A stretch of DNA of 49,635 nt from Candidatus Woesearchaeota archaeon (GCA_016180135.1 JACPBV010000013.1:1-49635); one strand, 5' to 3'. Counted from the stretch's first letter, positions 22,259-31,240 are shown. Numbers and translations are program-made. Notes: generated by a model not told the origin, from the letters alone.

Positions 22259-22950
22259 GCAGACACTTGAAACGCCTCATGATGCCGGTGACATGGCCGT
22301 TGCCGAAGCGGGAGACTATGTATGTTGCAAAGCCTCTCCCCGGCCCCCATAAGGTTGAATTCAGCATTCCGCTAAAGCTGGTGCTCCAAAAGATGCTCAA
22401 GCTTGCCTCAACAGGCCGGGAAGCAAAAAAGCTGCTTGCATCCAATAATGTCCTTATCGACGGGATTAGGCGCTTTGATGCAAGGTTCCCTGTCGGGCTG
22501 ATGGATGTGCTTACTATCAAAGAGATAGGAAAACATTGGCGTATGCTCATGAACTCCTTCGGAAAATTGCAGCTGTGCCCTATCCAGGAGAAAGAAGCCT
22601 CGGAGAAAGTCTGCAAAGTAGTCGGAAAGACCCAGATGAAAGGGAAGAAGCCCCAGATCCATCTTTTCGATGGAAAGAATCTGGCGGCTGCCCAGAGCCC
22701 ATGCAAAGTTGGAGACAGCATGCTGATCAGCCTCCCTGATGTTCAGGTGAAGAAGCTTCTTCCGCTGAAAAAAGATGCTGTGGTTTTCCTGACTAGCGGT
22801 AAGCACAGGGGAGAGCAGGGAAGGATCGCAGATATCCTCGGAGATAAAGTCATATTCAGGGACCCGCAGGGAAAGATGGTAGAGACCCTCAAGTCCTATG
22901 TGTTTGTGATAGGAGATCACACTCCAGAGATTACCATGCCGGCGATGTAA
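22255..22950 (+). CDS. rps4e: Ribosomal protein eS4
   Basis: 231 residues. HLKRLMMPVTWPLPKRETMY is the family N-terminus. An S4-like RNA-binding domain follows (KLLASNNVLIDGIRRFDARF) and then a KOW-like C-terminal domain with LTSGKHRGEQGRIADI. This archaea/eukaryote-only small-subunit protein is in its usual place between uL24 and uL5. Confidence 0.95.
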   Translation: MSRHLKRLMMPVTWPLPKRETMYVAKPLPGPHKVEFSIPLKLVLQKMLKLASTGREAKKLLASNNVLIDGIRRFDARFPVGLMDVLTIKEIGKHWRMLMNSFGKLQLCPIQEKEASEKVCKVVGKTQMKGKKPQIHLFDGKNLAAAQSPCKVGDSMLISLPDVQVKKLLPLKKDAVVFLTSGKHRGEQGRIADILGDKVIFRDPQGKMVETLKSYVFVIGDHTPEITMPAM

Positions 22951-22951
22951 G

Positions 22952-23467
22952 ATGAACCCTATGAAATCGATAAAGGTAGAGAAGGTCACTCTGAATATAG
23001 GTGCAGGGAAAGACCAGACTATCCTCGACAAAGGAGTGCTGCTCCTGAAAGCTATCACCAGCCAGAATCCTATAAAGACAAAGACTGCCAAGAGGATTCC
23101 TGAATGGGGATTGCGCCCGGGGCTCCCCATCGGATGTAAAGTTACTATTCGTGGGAAGAAAGCATACGAGCTGCTGGCAAGGCTGCTTGATGCGAGAGAA
23201 TTCAGGCTCATGGAAAAACAGTTCACTGATGAAGGAAACCTGTCCTTTGGCATCCCGGAATATATCGACATCCCGGGGATGAAATATGACCCGAAGATAG
23301 GAGTCATCGGCCTTGAGGTCTGCGTCACGCTCGAAAGGCCGGGATTCCGCATCAAGCGGAGATGGTACCTTCAAAGAAAGGTTCCCAAAGGGCACCGCAT
23401 TGGTAAGGTAGAGGCTATGCAGTTTATGAAAGAGAGATTTAACGCTAAGATAGGTGAGGCCGCATGA
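22952..23467 (+). CDS. rpl5: Ribosomal protein uL5
   Basis: 171 residues. KVEKVTLNIGAGKDQT at the start, TAKRIPEWGLRPGLPIGCKV and the late GVIGLEVCVTLERPGFRIK are uL5 landmarks. uL5 binds 5S rRNA in the central protuberance. It overlaps uS14 by four bases. Confidence 0.95.
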   Translation: MNPMKSIKVEKVTLNIGAGKDQTILDKGVLLLKAITSQNPIKTKTAKRIPEWGLRPGLPIGCKVTIRGKKAYELLARLLDAREFRLMEKQFTDEGNLSFGIPEYIDIPGMKYDPKIGVIGLEVCVTLERPGFRIKRRWYLQRKVPKGHRIGKVEAMQFMKERFNAKIGEAA

Positions 23468-23694
23468 TTGCAAAAGATTATCGGAAGATGGCAGTGCAGT
23501 TGAGGGACAAGCCTGCGATATACAAGAAATTCCTCAAGTATAACACTCCCAAGCCAAGAAAATACGGGAAGATAACAAAAGTGTGCAGGGTTTGCGGAAA
23601 TCACCGGGGCCACATCAGCAAATATGGCATCAATATCTGCCGGCGATGTTTCCGTGAGGTTGCGATAAGGCTGGGATTTAAGAAATTCAGTTAA
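23464..23694 (+). CDS. rps14: Ribosomal protein uS14 (zinc-binding form)
   Basis: 76 residues. The zinc ribbon VCRVCGNHRGHISKYGINIC-RRC supplies C-x2-C...C-x2-C, with GLKKFS-like LGFKKFS at the end. The N-terminus is about 20 residues longer than the usual archaeal 50-56. The ATG was kept because it overlaps the uL5 stop as ATGA, like its neighbours. Confidence 0.92.
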   Translation: MIAKDYRKMAVQLRDKPAIYKKFLKYNTPKPRKYGKITKVCRVCGNHRGHISKYGINICRRCFREVAIRLGFKKFS

Positions 23695-23703
23695 GGTGAA
23701 ACT

Positions 23704-24093
23704 ATGGTGAACGACCCATTAGCTCAGGCATTGTCCGTTATCCTGAACAGCCAGAAGGCCGGCAAGGACCAGTGCATGATCAGGCCATCCTCAAAGATTG
23801 CTGAGAAAGTCCTTGAGATCATGAACCAGCATCACTATATCGGCGCTTTTGAGCAGATGAAGGGTAACAAAGGAAATATGGGCAAGGTAGCTCTGACAGG
23901 CAGCATCAACAGCTGCGGCGCCATCAAGCCAAGGTACAGCATCCGTAAGAGCGAGTTTGAAAAGTTCGAAAAGAGGTATCTGCCGGCAAAGGATTTCGGC
24001 CTGCTGATCATTTCAACTCCCAAAGGGATCATGACCCACAAAGAGGCAAAAATCAAGGGCCTTGGCGGAGTCTTGCTTGCCTTTTGTTACTGA
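23704..24093 (+). CDS. rps8: Ribosomal protein uS8
   Basis: 129 residues. NDPLAQALSVILNSQKAGKD is the archaeal start. The C-terminus DFGLLIISTPKGIMTHKEAK and GGVLLAFCY are conserved rRNA-binding parts. It ends the first tight block of the operon; the next gene is 341 bp away. Confidence 0.94.
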   Translation: MVNDPLAQALSVILNSQKAGKDQCMIRPSSKIAEKVLEIMNQHHYIGAFEQMKGNKGNMGKVALTGSINSCGAIKPRYSIRKSEFEKFEKRYLPAKDFGLLIISTPKGIMTHKEAKIKGLGGVLLAFCY

Positions 24094-24115
24094 CAATAAA
24101 AATGTAAATATAGCA

Positions 24116-24196
24116 AACGACACAAATATTTAGACAAAAATATGTCGTTGGCTTATTACGAACGGACAACAATTGTATAATCATTTTTGTCCGTAA
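24116..24196 (+). promoter_or_regulatory. Two hairpins in the uS8-uL6 spacer
   Basis: The 341-bp spacer 24094-24434 has no gene. Its first part holds an imperfect inverted repeat with AACGAC/GTCGTT ends (24116-24149). An 8-bp perfect stem follows, ACGGACAA (24162-24169) with TTGTCCGT (24187-24194), loop 17 nt, flanked by TTACG/GTAAG. The rest (24200-24430) is purine-rich with several TATAA-like blocks. An attenuator, processing site or internal promoter would each fit. Confidence 0.45.
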
Positions 24197-24434
24197 GTAT
24201 AACAATAAAGAAATATAAGAGAAAAGAGAAGTGTATCAAGAAAAAAAATAGAGGAGATAAAATCGAATATAAGGGGAAATAATAGCCAATAATTATGAGA
24301 GAAAGTATAGCCAAAAAATAGGGATGGAAATGATTGATAAAAAGATGAGGAAATAAAATAATACGGTGGGGGAAATAAAAGAATGCTGGGGAGGAAATAA
24401 AATAATATAAGGAAGAAAGAAACTTAGGCTCACC

Positions 24435-24986
24435 ATGGAAACAAAACAGGATCTTGCGGAGACAGTTCCCATCCCCGAAGGGGTGGAGGTCACTCTAGAG
24501 GAAAATCTCCTGAAGTTTAGCGGAAAAGCAGGAAACAACCAAAAGATGTTTTCTTATCCGAAGATTTCACTGCAGAAAGCTGAAAAGAATATTATCATCA
24601 GCGCAAAAAAAGCGACAAACCGGGAGAATAAGATCATGAAAAGCTGGAAGTCCCACATCAAGAATTGCATCCGGGGTGTCCAGAAGCCTTTTGTTTACAA
24701 GCTGAAGATCTGCTCGGGGCATTTCCCTATGACTGTAAGCATCAAAGGGGATGAGTTCCAGGTGAAAAATTTTTTTGGTGAGAAGATTCCCCGTACCCTG
24801 AAGATCAAGGGCAGGGTAAAAGCTAAAGTTGAGGGCGATTTTGTCACTGTTGAGTCTGTGGACAAGGAGCTTGGCTCCCAGGTTGCAGCAGACATTGAGC
24901 AGCTGACCCGCAGGACGGGATTTGACTCCCGAATTTTTCAGGACGGCATCTGGATTATTGAAAAAGACGGCGAGGCTGTGCAATGA
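24435..24986 (+). CDS. rpl6: Ribosomal protein uL6
   Basis: 183 residues. The two repeated uL6 folds are present: the first with VEVTLEENLLKFSGKAG, the second with the IPRTLKIKGRVKAKVEGDFV region. RRTGFDSRIFQDGIWII closes it as in archaeal uL6. It starts a new block after the long spacer and overlaps eL32 by four bases. Confidence 0.94.
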   Translation: METKQDLAETVPIPEGVEVTLEENLLKFSGKAGNNQKMFSYPKISLQKAEKNIIISAKKATNRENKIMKSWKSHIKNCIRGVQKPFVYKLKICSGHFPMTVSIKGDEFQVKNFFGEKIPRTLKIKGRVKAKVEGDFVTVESVDKELGSQVAADIEQLTRRTGFDSRIFQDGIWIIEKDGEAVQ

Positions 24987-25540
24987 CGCTGTTAGGAAGA
25001 AAAAAGCGGGGGCCTTCAAAGAAGCCATTCATCAGGCAGGATTTGCACAAGGTAAAAGTCAAGCCCGCATGGAGAAAGCCTAAGGGGATCCATTCAAAGC
25101 TGAAGATGAAAAAAAGAGGCTACCAGCGTGTTGTATCAATCGGATATGGGACAAAAAAGCAGTATGCGATGGAAGTCGCAGGCCGCCTCCAGGTGAGGAA
25201 AATCTCCAATGTGCAGCAGCTCAGCTCCTGTGACCCGAAGCATGACGCAGTCGAAGTTGCTCATGGGGTAGGCGCAAGAAAAAAGCTGGCTATCCTCAAA
25301 GAGGCCCAGCAAAAGCAGTTCACAGTCATCAACATCGAGCCTCAGGCCGCAATAGCGCTTATTGAAGGCTCAATCAGATCCAGAAAGGAGCATCAGAAAG
25401 AATCAAAAGAAAAGGCTCAGCAGAAAGAAAAGGAAGCGTCAGATAAGAAAAAGGAAGAGCTGGAAAAGAAGATAACTGAAGAAGAGAAGCGGGAAAAAGA
25501 TATCAAAGAAGCTGAAAAAGTTTTGATCAAGAGGCAATGA
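24983..25540 (+). CDS. rpl32e: Ribosomal protein eL32 with long helical tail
   Basis: 185 residues. The core (to about 130) matches eL32: AWRKPKGIHSKLKMKKRGY and VSIGYGTKK. Residues 131-185 are a nearly uninterrupted Lys/Glu/Gln-rich helix, probably a coiled coil or single alpha-helix, not present in typical members. It overlaps uL6 and eL19 genes by four bases. Confidence 0.92.
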   Translation: MTLLGRKKRGPSKKPFIRQDLHKVKVKPAWRKPKGIHSKLKMKKRGYQRVVSIGYGTKKQYAMEVAGRLQVRKISNVQQLSSCDPKHDAVEVAHGVGARKKLAILKEAQQKQFTVINIEPQAAIALIEGSIRSRKEHQKESKEKAQQKEKEASDKKKEELEKKITEEEKREKDIKEAEKVLIKRQ

Positions 25541-25992
25541 CTATGAAACTCCTGAGAATGCATCGCAGAGTGAGCGCCAAGCTGATGAAGTGCGCAAGAA
25601 CCAGAGTCTGGCTGGATCCTGAAAAAGTTGAAGATATCAAAGAAGCTATCACTAAAGAAGACATCCGTGACCTCATCAGCGAAGGCGTTATTGTAAGGCT
25701 TCCTAAACGGGGAAATTCCCGGGGAAGGATTCGGCATGCATACCAGCAGAAGGCAAAAGGGAGAAGGGCAGGAACTGGCTCAAGGAAAGGCTCTGCCAAT
25801 GCCAGGAGTTCAAAAAAGACCGAATGGATAAACACGATAAGGAAACAAAGGGCATTGCTTGCTGCATTGCGGGAAAAAGGAGTGCTGGACCAGGTTTTGT
25901 TTAGAGAGCTTTACCGCAAGGCAAAAGGCGGATTTTTCAGGAGCAGAAGGCATATCCTCGTCTATCTTGCTGAAAGAGGGATTAAACAATGA
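25537..25992 (+). CDS. rpl19e: Ribosomal protein eL19
   Basis: 151 residues, standard length. RRVSAKLMKCARTRVWLDPE, RLPKRGNSRGRIRHAYQQKAKG (in part) and the GSRKGSANARSSKKTEWI stretch with long basic helices are the family's marks. Typical operon position between eL32 and uL18. Confidence 0.95.
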   Translation: MTMKLLRMHRRVSAKLMKCARTRVWLDPEKVEDIKEAITKEDIRDLISEGVIVRLPKRGNSRGRIRHAYQQKAKGRRAGTGSRKGSANARSSKKTEWINTIRKQRALLAALREKGVLDQVLFRELYRKAKGGFFRSRRHILVYLAERGIKQ

Positions 25993-26585
25993 AGCGTTCC
26001 TACACAGTCGGGATGAGAAGGAAGCGGGAAGGAAAGACCAATTACAAGAAAAGGCTGAAGCTTCTTAAGTGCGTCCTTCCCAGGCTTGTTGTGAGAAAGA
26101 GCCTCAACAACATGCAGCTCCAGATCGCAGTATTTGAGGAAAAAGGGGATAAGATTCTTGCTGCTGCCCATTCAAGAGAGCTGGAGCAGTTCGGATGGCA
26201 TGCGAACAACGGCAATGTTGCTGCTGCATATCTTGCCGGCGTGCTGATGGGCGCAAAAGCAGTCCAGCAGGGAATCAAGGAAGCAGTCCTCGATATCGGC
26301 CTGCAAAAATCAGTCAGAGGCTCAAGGATTTATGCCGCCCTCAAAGGCTGCATAGACGGAGGCCTTAAGGTGCCTGTCAATCCTGAGATATTCCCAAGTG
26401 AAGACAGGATAAAAGGCGCCCATATCGGAAAATTTGCTCAGGAGATGCTCTCGAAGGACTCATCTTCCTATCATTTCGCGCTCTACAAAAAGAAGAATAT
26501 TGATATGAAGAGTCTGCCGCAGATGGCAGAAGAAACAAAAAAGAAGATCCTAGGTGCAACCCATGGAAGAACCAAAGCAAAGTAA
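25989..26585 (+). CDS. rpl18: Ribosomal protein uL18
   Basis: 198 residues. KRREGKTNYKKRLKLL-like start, LVVRKSLNNMQLQIAVF, AAYLAGVLMGAKA and DIGLQKSVRGSRIYAALKG are uL18 motifs. With uL5 it binds 5S rRNA, encoded alone at 3.9 kb. Its 3' end overlaps the uS5 gene by 23 bases. Confidence 0.95.
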   Translation: MKRSYTVGMRRKREGKTNYKKRLKLLKCVLPRLVVRKSLNNMQLQIAVFEEKGDKILAAAHSRELEQFGWHANNGNVAAAYLAGVLMGAKAVQQGIKEAVLDIGLQKSVRGSRIYAALKGCIDGGLKVPVNPEIFPSEDRIKGAHIGKFAQEMLSKDSSSYHFALYKKKNIDMKSLPQMAEETKKKILGATHGRTKAK

Positions 26586-27660
26586 CCCTATCGGCGCAAA
26601 AAAGAGCGCTGCAGCTGAAACGAAGAGCAGCCATGCTGCAGATACAGGCAGGAAAAAAGGTAAAGGGCCTAATCCTGTCCAAAGTGATTCAGGAGCAGAT
26701 GCCCCGGACAATGCCCTGGAATCTGTCCAGATTATATCTTTAGAAAAAGGTAAATCCATAGAAAAAAGTAAATCAATGGAAACAATCCCCCATAACAATG
26801 GAGTTCCTGCAGTAGCAGGAACGGCGGCAGGAGCAGGGCCAGCAACAGTAGCAGGAACGGCGGGAGTAGCAGCAGTTGCAGCCGTCAAAGAGGTTGTTGA
26901 AGTGGCTGAGCCGGAAACACAGGCAGTTCCTGAGATTCCTGCGTTTGACAGGGAGAAATGGAAGCCGAAGACTGGCATCGGGAAAAAGATTAAAGCTGGA
27001 GAGATAACTTCCCTCGACCAGATTCTTGACCAGGGGCACAAGATCCTTGAAGCTGAGATTGTTGATGCGCTTATCCCTCATCTGGAAACAGAGCTGCTCT
27101 TCATCGGCCAGTCAAAAGGGAAATTTGGAGGCGGCCAGAGAAGGGTCTTTAAGCAGACGCAAAAAAAGACTGCTGAAGGGAACAAGCCGCACTTTGCAGC
27201 ATCCTGTATCGTCGGCAATAAAGATGGGTTTATAGGCATCGGATACGGCAAAAGCAAAGAGACTGTGCCGGGCAGGGAAAAGGCAATCCGCAATGCAAAG
27301 CTCCATATCATGAAGATCAGGAGAGGCTGCGGCTCTTGGCAATGCGGCTGCAGGCAGCCCCACTCGATTCCTTTTGAGATTGAAGGGCGGTGCGGTTCAT
27401 GCAGGATCAAGCTTATGCCTGCTCCAAGAGGGACAGGACTGAAAGTAGAGAGAGAATGCGGAAAAGTCCTTGGTATCGCTGGGATCAAAGATATTTGGTC
27501 TATCACTAAAGGCCAGACAAGGACAAAGACCAATCTGGTGATGGCATGCATCGAAGCCCTGAAAAAATTGATTTCAACAAAGACTCAGCCAGATATGGAG
27601 CGCGAACTTGGCATGGTTGAAGGTAAAAGCAAAGAAGCTGCAGAGGTATCCCATGAGTAA
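26563..27660 (+). CDS. rps5: Ribosomal protein uS5 with about 130-residue N-terminal extension
   Basis: 365 residues from ATG 26563; normal archaeal uS5 is about 210-230. Residues 1 to about 130 are low complexity: polar at first, then Ala/Gly/Val-rich with a VAGTAAGAG / VAGTAGVAA repeat. The real uS5 fold begins near FDREKWKPKTGIG and includes GFIGIGYGKSKET and the decoding-site RAIRNAKLHIM-like EKAIRNAKLH, and CGSCRIKLMPAPRGTGL. The extension could be cut, disordered or functional; sequence does not tell. Confidence 0.92.
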   Translation: MEEPKQSNPIGAKKSAAAETKSSHAADTGRKKGKGPNPVQSDSGADAPDNALESVQIISLEKGKSIEKSKSMETIPHNNGVPAVAGTAAGAGPATVAGTAGVAAVAAVKEVVEVAEPETQAVPEIPAFDREKWKPKTGIGKKIKAGEITSLDQILDQGHKILEAEIVDALIPHLETELLFIGQSKGKFGGGQRRVFKQTQKKTAEGNKPHFAASCIVGNKDGFIGIGYGKSKETVPGREKAIRNAKLHIMKIRRGCGSWQCGCRQPHSIPFEIEGRCGSCRIKLMPAPRGTGLKVERECGKVLGIAGIKDIWSITKGQTRTKTNLVMACIEALKKLISTKTQPDMERELGMVEGKSKEAAEVSHE

Positions 27661-28192
27661 GCTTGCAGCTATCAGGATCCGGGGAGAAATCGGTGTGCGG
27701 AGCACAATTGACGATACGATGCGCCTTTTGCTGCTGAAAAAGAAAAACACCTGCAGGATTTTAGAGGATACTCCCAGCAACAGGGGCATGCTCAACAAGG
27801 CCAAGGATTTTATTACCTTCGGTGAGATTGATGAAAACACTTTAGCAGAATTGATCAATAAGAGGTCTCTTGCTCAGTCAGCCGGCAAAAAGTTCCAGAA
27901 AAACGGCGCTGGGAAGCAGCAGGGGGAGGGATTGTCAGAGAGTTTATCTATCAAAAAGGGCTCAAAATCCAAAGGAGATATAGGGAAAGCATCAATCAAA
28001 GATCCAAAGGCTGCGAAACGCTCCATAGATGCGAACAGTCTTGAAGCCTACGGTAAAGATGACAGCATTTTCCACCTGAACAACCCCCTTGGAGGATTTG
28101 AGCGCAAAGGAATTAAAGTCGGATTCAACGCCGGAGGGGTGCTGGGATACAGAGGAAAAGAGATCAATGGATTGATAAGGAAAATGTTGTAA
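27653..28192 (+). CDS. rpl30: Ribosomal protein uL30
   Basis: 179 residues. KLAAIRIRGEIGVRSTIDDT, then LEDTPSNRGMLNKAKDFITFG are the archaeal uL30 pattern, and the C-terminus GGFERKGIKVGFNAGGVLGYRG is standard. A polar insert rich in Lys/Gly/Ser lies in the middle (about residues 75-125). Start ATG 27653 overlaps the uS5 stop. A purine-rich spacer of 167 bp follows. Confidence 0.93.
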   Translation: MSKLAAIRIRGEIGVRSTIDDTMRLLLLKKKNTCRILEDTPSNRGMLNKAKDFITFGEIDENTLAELINKRSLAQSAGKKFQKNGAGKQQGEGLSESLSIKKGSKSKGDIGKASIKDPKAAKRSIDANSLEAYGKDDSIFHLNNPLGGFERKGIKVGFNAGGVLGYRGKEINGLIRKML

Positions 28193-28359
28193 AGGAAAGT
28201 ATTGTAAAATAGTCAGCAGAGTAAGGAAGCGAGATAAAGGGAAAGATATAGAGAGGATAAAGGAGAAGAGATAGAGAGGAAGGAAGAGACATAAAAAGAA
28301 AAGAGATTAAAAAGTCATGCAGGAAACTAAAAAAGAAATTTTGAAGGGGAACTGATCAC

Positions 28360-29001
28360 ATGGTCGTCAACAAAAGAAGAAAATTCAGCAGGATGCGTGG
28401 CTCTCACACCCATGGCTGGGGCTCAAAGAAAAAGCACCGAGGCTCTGGAAACAGGGGAGGCTTCGGGATGGCTGGAACGGGGAAGAAAGCTGACCAGCGC
28501 AAGACGCAGATCTGGAAAGACCTTCAGTATTTTGGCAAGCATGGTTTTACCTCAGTAAAAAAGCTCCGGCTGAAAGGAGACCCTATCAATCTTGATGATC
28601 TTATGATTCTTGCCGACAAAAAGTTTCCTATAAAAGATAAAGGGAGTTTAGAGAATAAGGAAAGTAAAAAGGGTATTGACAGTAAGAAGGATAATGAAGG
28701 CAGGAAGAATATTGAAAGTAAGAAGGATAATGAAAGTAAAAAGAATATTGGCGGTAAGAATGATGATGAAGGTAAAAATAACATTGAAAGCAGAGAATCC
28801 AAAGATTTATTTGAGATAGACCTCGCTGCAGAAGGCTACCGCAAGCTGCTCGGCCGTGGAAAGGTCACAAGGAAGCTCCGTATCAAAGTCGCTCAGGCAT
28901 CCGCTCAGGCCATTGAAAAAGCAAAGGCATCCGGCTGTGAGATTGTCCTTACTAATAAAAAGTCAGAAAAAAATAACGATAAAAAAAATGTCCCTGTTTA
29001 A
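28360..29001 (+). CDS. rpl15: Ribosomal protein uL15 with internal 12-residue repeats
   Basis: 213 residues, against about 145 in most archaea. The core starts SRMRGSHTHGWGSKKKHRGSG (family Gly/His/Arg loop, quoted closely) and resumes near LAAEGYRKLLGRGKVTRKL. In between, residues about 95-150 form a Lys/Asn/Glu/Asp-rich insert built of three 12-residue repeats. The insert lies in a variable surface part, so the protein is probably functional. Its 3' end overlaps secY by 14 bases. Confidence 0.93.
   Translation: MVVNKRRKFSRMRGSHTHGWGSKKKHRGSGNRGGFGMAGTGKKADQRKTQIWKDLQYFGKHGFTSVKKLRLKGDPINLDDLMILADKKFPIKDKGSLENKESKKGIDSKKDNEGRKNIESKKDNESKKNIGGKNDDEGKNNIESRESKDLFEIDLAAEGYRKLLGRGKVTRKLRIKVAQASAQAIEKAKASGCEIVLTNKKSEKNNDKKNVPV
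28675..28782 (+). repeat. 36-bp in-frame tandem repeat inside uL15
   Basis: Three units of 36 bp start at 28675, 28711 and 28747, with a partial fourth at 28783. They encode IDSKKDNEGRKN, IESKKDNESKKN and IGGKNDDEGKNN. Confidence 0.85.
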
Positions 29002-30397
29002 CTCGCTGATCAACAATCTGCCTGAAGTAGCTCCTCCTACTCAGCGAAGGCTTTCTTTCAGGGAAAAACTGAAATGGACCTCAATCGCCCTGGTGATTTA
29101 TTTTGTCATGGGGCTCATGCCCCTGTTCGGCCTCGGGCAGAATGCCCTGCAGCGGTTTGAATTTCTCTCAATCATCCTTGCAGCCCAGTTCGGCTCAATC
29201 ATTTCTTTAGGCATCGGGCCGATTGTGACTGCTTCAATCGTCCTGCAGCTCGTCAACGGCTCAGGGCTGTATAAATTTGACCTGACAACTCCTGAGGGGA
29301 AGAAAAAATTCCAGGGGTGGCAGAAGCTGTTGGCTATCTTCTTTATCATCTTTGAGGCATTTATCTATGTCTTTATGGGGGGCTTGTCTCCCGCAGAGTC
29401 TTTGCAGGGCACTCCGCTGTATTTCCAGATGCAGCTTATCCTGGTCTTCCAGCTCTTCTTAGGAGGCATGCTGATTTTATTTCTCGACGAAGTAGTGAGC
29501 AAATGGGGATTTGGGTCAGGCATTTCGCTGTTCATCGCAGCAGGAGTTTCGCAGGAAATATTCACGCAGGCATTCAACTGGCTTCCCGGTCCCGGCGGCC
29601 TGAGCGGGGTGACCTATTCTATTGGGGCAGTCCCTGCGCTTTTCCAGGCATTGGCAGCAGGCGATCCCACGACTGCTCTTATTAAAATAACGACCATCAT
29701 CGCCACCATCGCAGTCTTTGTTGTTGCCGTCTATGCCCAGGCGATGAAAGTAGAGATCCCGCTAAGCTTTGGCCGCATCAGGGGCCACGGGATTAGGTGG
29801 CCGCTGGCATTTATCTATACATCAAATATTCCTGTCATCCTTGTCGCTGCGCTTATGGCAAACTTCCAGCTGTGGGGAAGACTGCTGCAGAACCTTCTCG
29901 GCCCGAATTTTTTTGCCAGATTCAGCGAATCCACCGGCCAGCTTGTTGGAGGCTTTGTCTTTTGGATCCAGCCCCCGAGCATCATCAGCAATCTTGTCAC
30001 CGGAACATTTATCGGCTCCCAGCTGATGCAGGCAGCGCTGTATATGGTTTTTATGATTGCAGGCTCGATCCTTTTCAGCATCTTCTGGGTCCAGACGGCA
30101 GGGATGGATGCGCAGTCCCAGGCAAAACAGATGATGGCTTCCGGCCTGCAGATCCCGGGTTTCAGGCGTGACGAAAGAGTGCTGGAACGGCTTTTGGACA
30201 GGTATATCTGGCCGTTGACGGTAATGGGCGCTATCACCGTAGGTGCGCTCTCTGCGATTGCTGATGTCACAGGCGCCCTTTCCCGGGGAACAGGCATCTT
30301 GCTTGCAGTCATGATTGTTTACAAGCTGTATGAGGACATCGCAAAGCAGCACATGATGGATATGTATCCGGGATTAAGAAAATTCATGGGAGGATGA
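28988..30397 (+). CDS. secY: Protein translocase subunit SecY
   Basis: 469 residues, about ten membrane segments. SecY is the channel of the Sec translocon. FGSIISLGIGPIVTASIVL is the plug/TM2 region, and the cytosolic loop with VEIPLSFGRIRGHG and the C-terminal loop are typical of archaeal SecY. ATG 28988 was chosen because earlier in-frame codons lie within uL15. The adenylate kinase gene that commonly follows secY in archaea is missing. Confidence 0.95.
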   Translation: MSLFNSLINNLPEVAPPTQRRLSFREKLKWTSIALVIYFVMGLMPLFGLGQNALQRFEFLSIILAAQFGSIISLGIGPIVTASIVLQLVNGSGLYKFDLTTPEGKKKFQGWQKLLAIFFIIFEAFIYVFMGGLSPAESLQGTPLYFQMQLILVFQLFLGGMLILFLDEVVSKWGFGSGISLFIAAGVSQEIFTQAFNWLPGPGGLSGVTYSIGAVPALFQALAAGDPTTALIKITTIIATIAVFVVAVYAQAMKVEIPLSFGRIRGHGIRWPLAFIYTSNIPVILVAALMANFQLWGRLLQNLLGPNFFARFSESTGQLVGGFVFWIQPPSIISNLVTGTFIGSQLMQAALYMVFMIAGSILFSIFWVQTAGMDAQSQAKQMMASGLQIPGFRRDERVLERLLDRYIWPLTVMGAITVGALSAIADVTGALSRGTGILLAVMIVYKLYEDIAKQHMMDMYPGLRKFMGG

Positions 30398-30425
30398 TTA
30401 GAGGCTTGATTGCAGCGTTATTCCG

Positions 30426-31208
30426 ATGGTGTTTGAAAACCTTTTAAATCCGGTATTGAACCCTTTGCTGAAGTTCCCCCTGATTGCAGTAGTGCTCTTC
30501 CTTTCTTTTTTCATCACGCTTTTGGTAACCCTTATCTACAAATTTACGACCAATCAGGACCTGATGAAGCAGCTGAAGCAGGAGACAAAAGAGCTGCAGA
30601 AAGAGATGAAGGAGCTGAGAAACGACCCTAAGAAGATGATGGAAGTCCAGAAAAAAGCGATGGGGACAAACATGAAATATATGAGGCAGTCTCTCCGCTC
30701 AACACTTTACACCTTTATACCCATCATCCTCCTTTTTGGGTGGATGAACGCCCACCTGCAGTTTGAGCCGATAAGGCCGGGCACCGAATTTTCAACCACG
30801 ATGAGCCTTCAAGCCGGCGTAAAGGGAAATGCAGAGATTGAAGCCCCAAAAGGGCTGGAAATTATAGGGCCTAAGAACAAGACCGTCGAGGCAGTGGGAG
30901 GTAATGAAAATAAAGGAAGTAAAGGCGCTGAGGTGTCCTGGCAGCTGAAAGGAAAAGAAGGCCCTTACCTTTTAGGGTATAAGCTCAATGATCTTGAATA
31001 CAGCAAAGATGTGATAATAACCATGGGAAACGAATACGCCGTTCCGATAAAGCAGGTGAAGGATGCTCAGGTCGCAGCTATAACAGTCAATAATCAGGAG
31101 CTTCTGCTTTTGAACCTTTTCGGATGGAAGCTCGGATGGCTGGGGACATACATCCTCTCTTCGATCATTTTCAGCATGGCCTTAAGAAAGCTTTTTAAAG
31201 TGTATTGA
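30426..31208 (+). CDS. EMC3/TMCO1-like membrane insertase (archaeal YidC homologue, DUF106)
   Basis: 260 residues. A first membrane segment (about 15-40), then a long charged coiled coil rich in Lys/Glu (QLKQETKELQKEMKELRND), then TYTFIPIILLFGWMNAHL-like second span, and a C-terminal span. This is the Oxa1-superfamily pattern of archaeal DUF106. The extracellular part between (about residues 118-225) is larger than in minimal homologues. It follows secY by 28 bp, as in other archaea, and would insert membrane proteins together with it. Confidence 0.88.
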   Translation: MVFENLLNPVLNPLLKFPLIAVVLFLSFFITLLVTLIYKFTTNQDLMKQLKQETKELQKEMKELRNDPKKMMEVQKKAMGTNMKYMRQSLRSTLYTFIPIILLFGWMNAHLQFEPIRPGTEFSTTMSLQAGVKGNAEIEAPKGLEIIGPKNKTVEAVGGNENKGSKGAEVSWQLKGKEGPYLLGYKLNDLEYSKDVIITMGNEYAVPIKQVKDAQVAAITVNNQELLLLNLFGWKLGWLGTYILSSIIFSMALRKLFKVY

Positions 31209-31240
31209 AACTTCTTTAGATGGAAAAATCAGAGGGAAAA

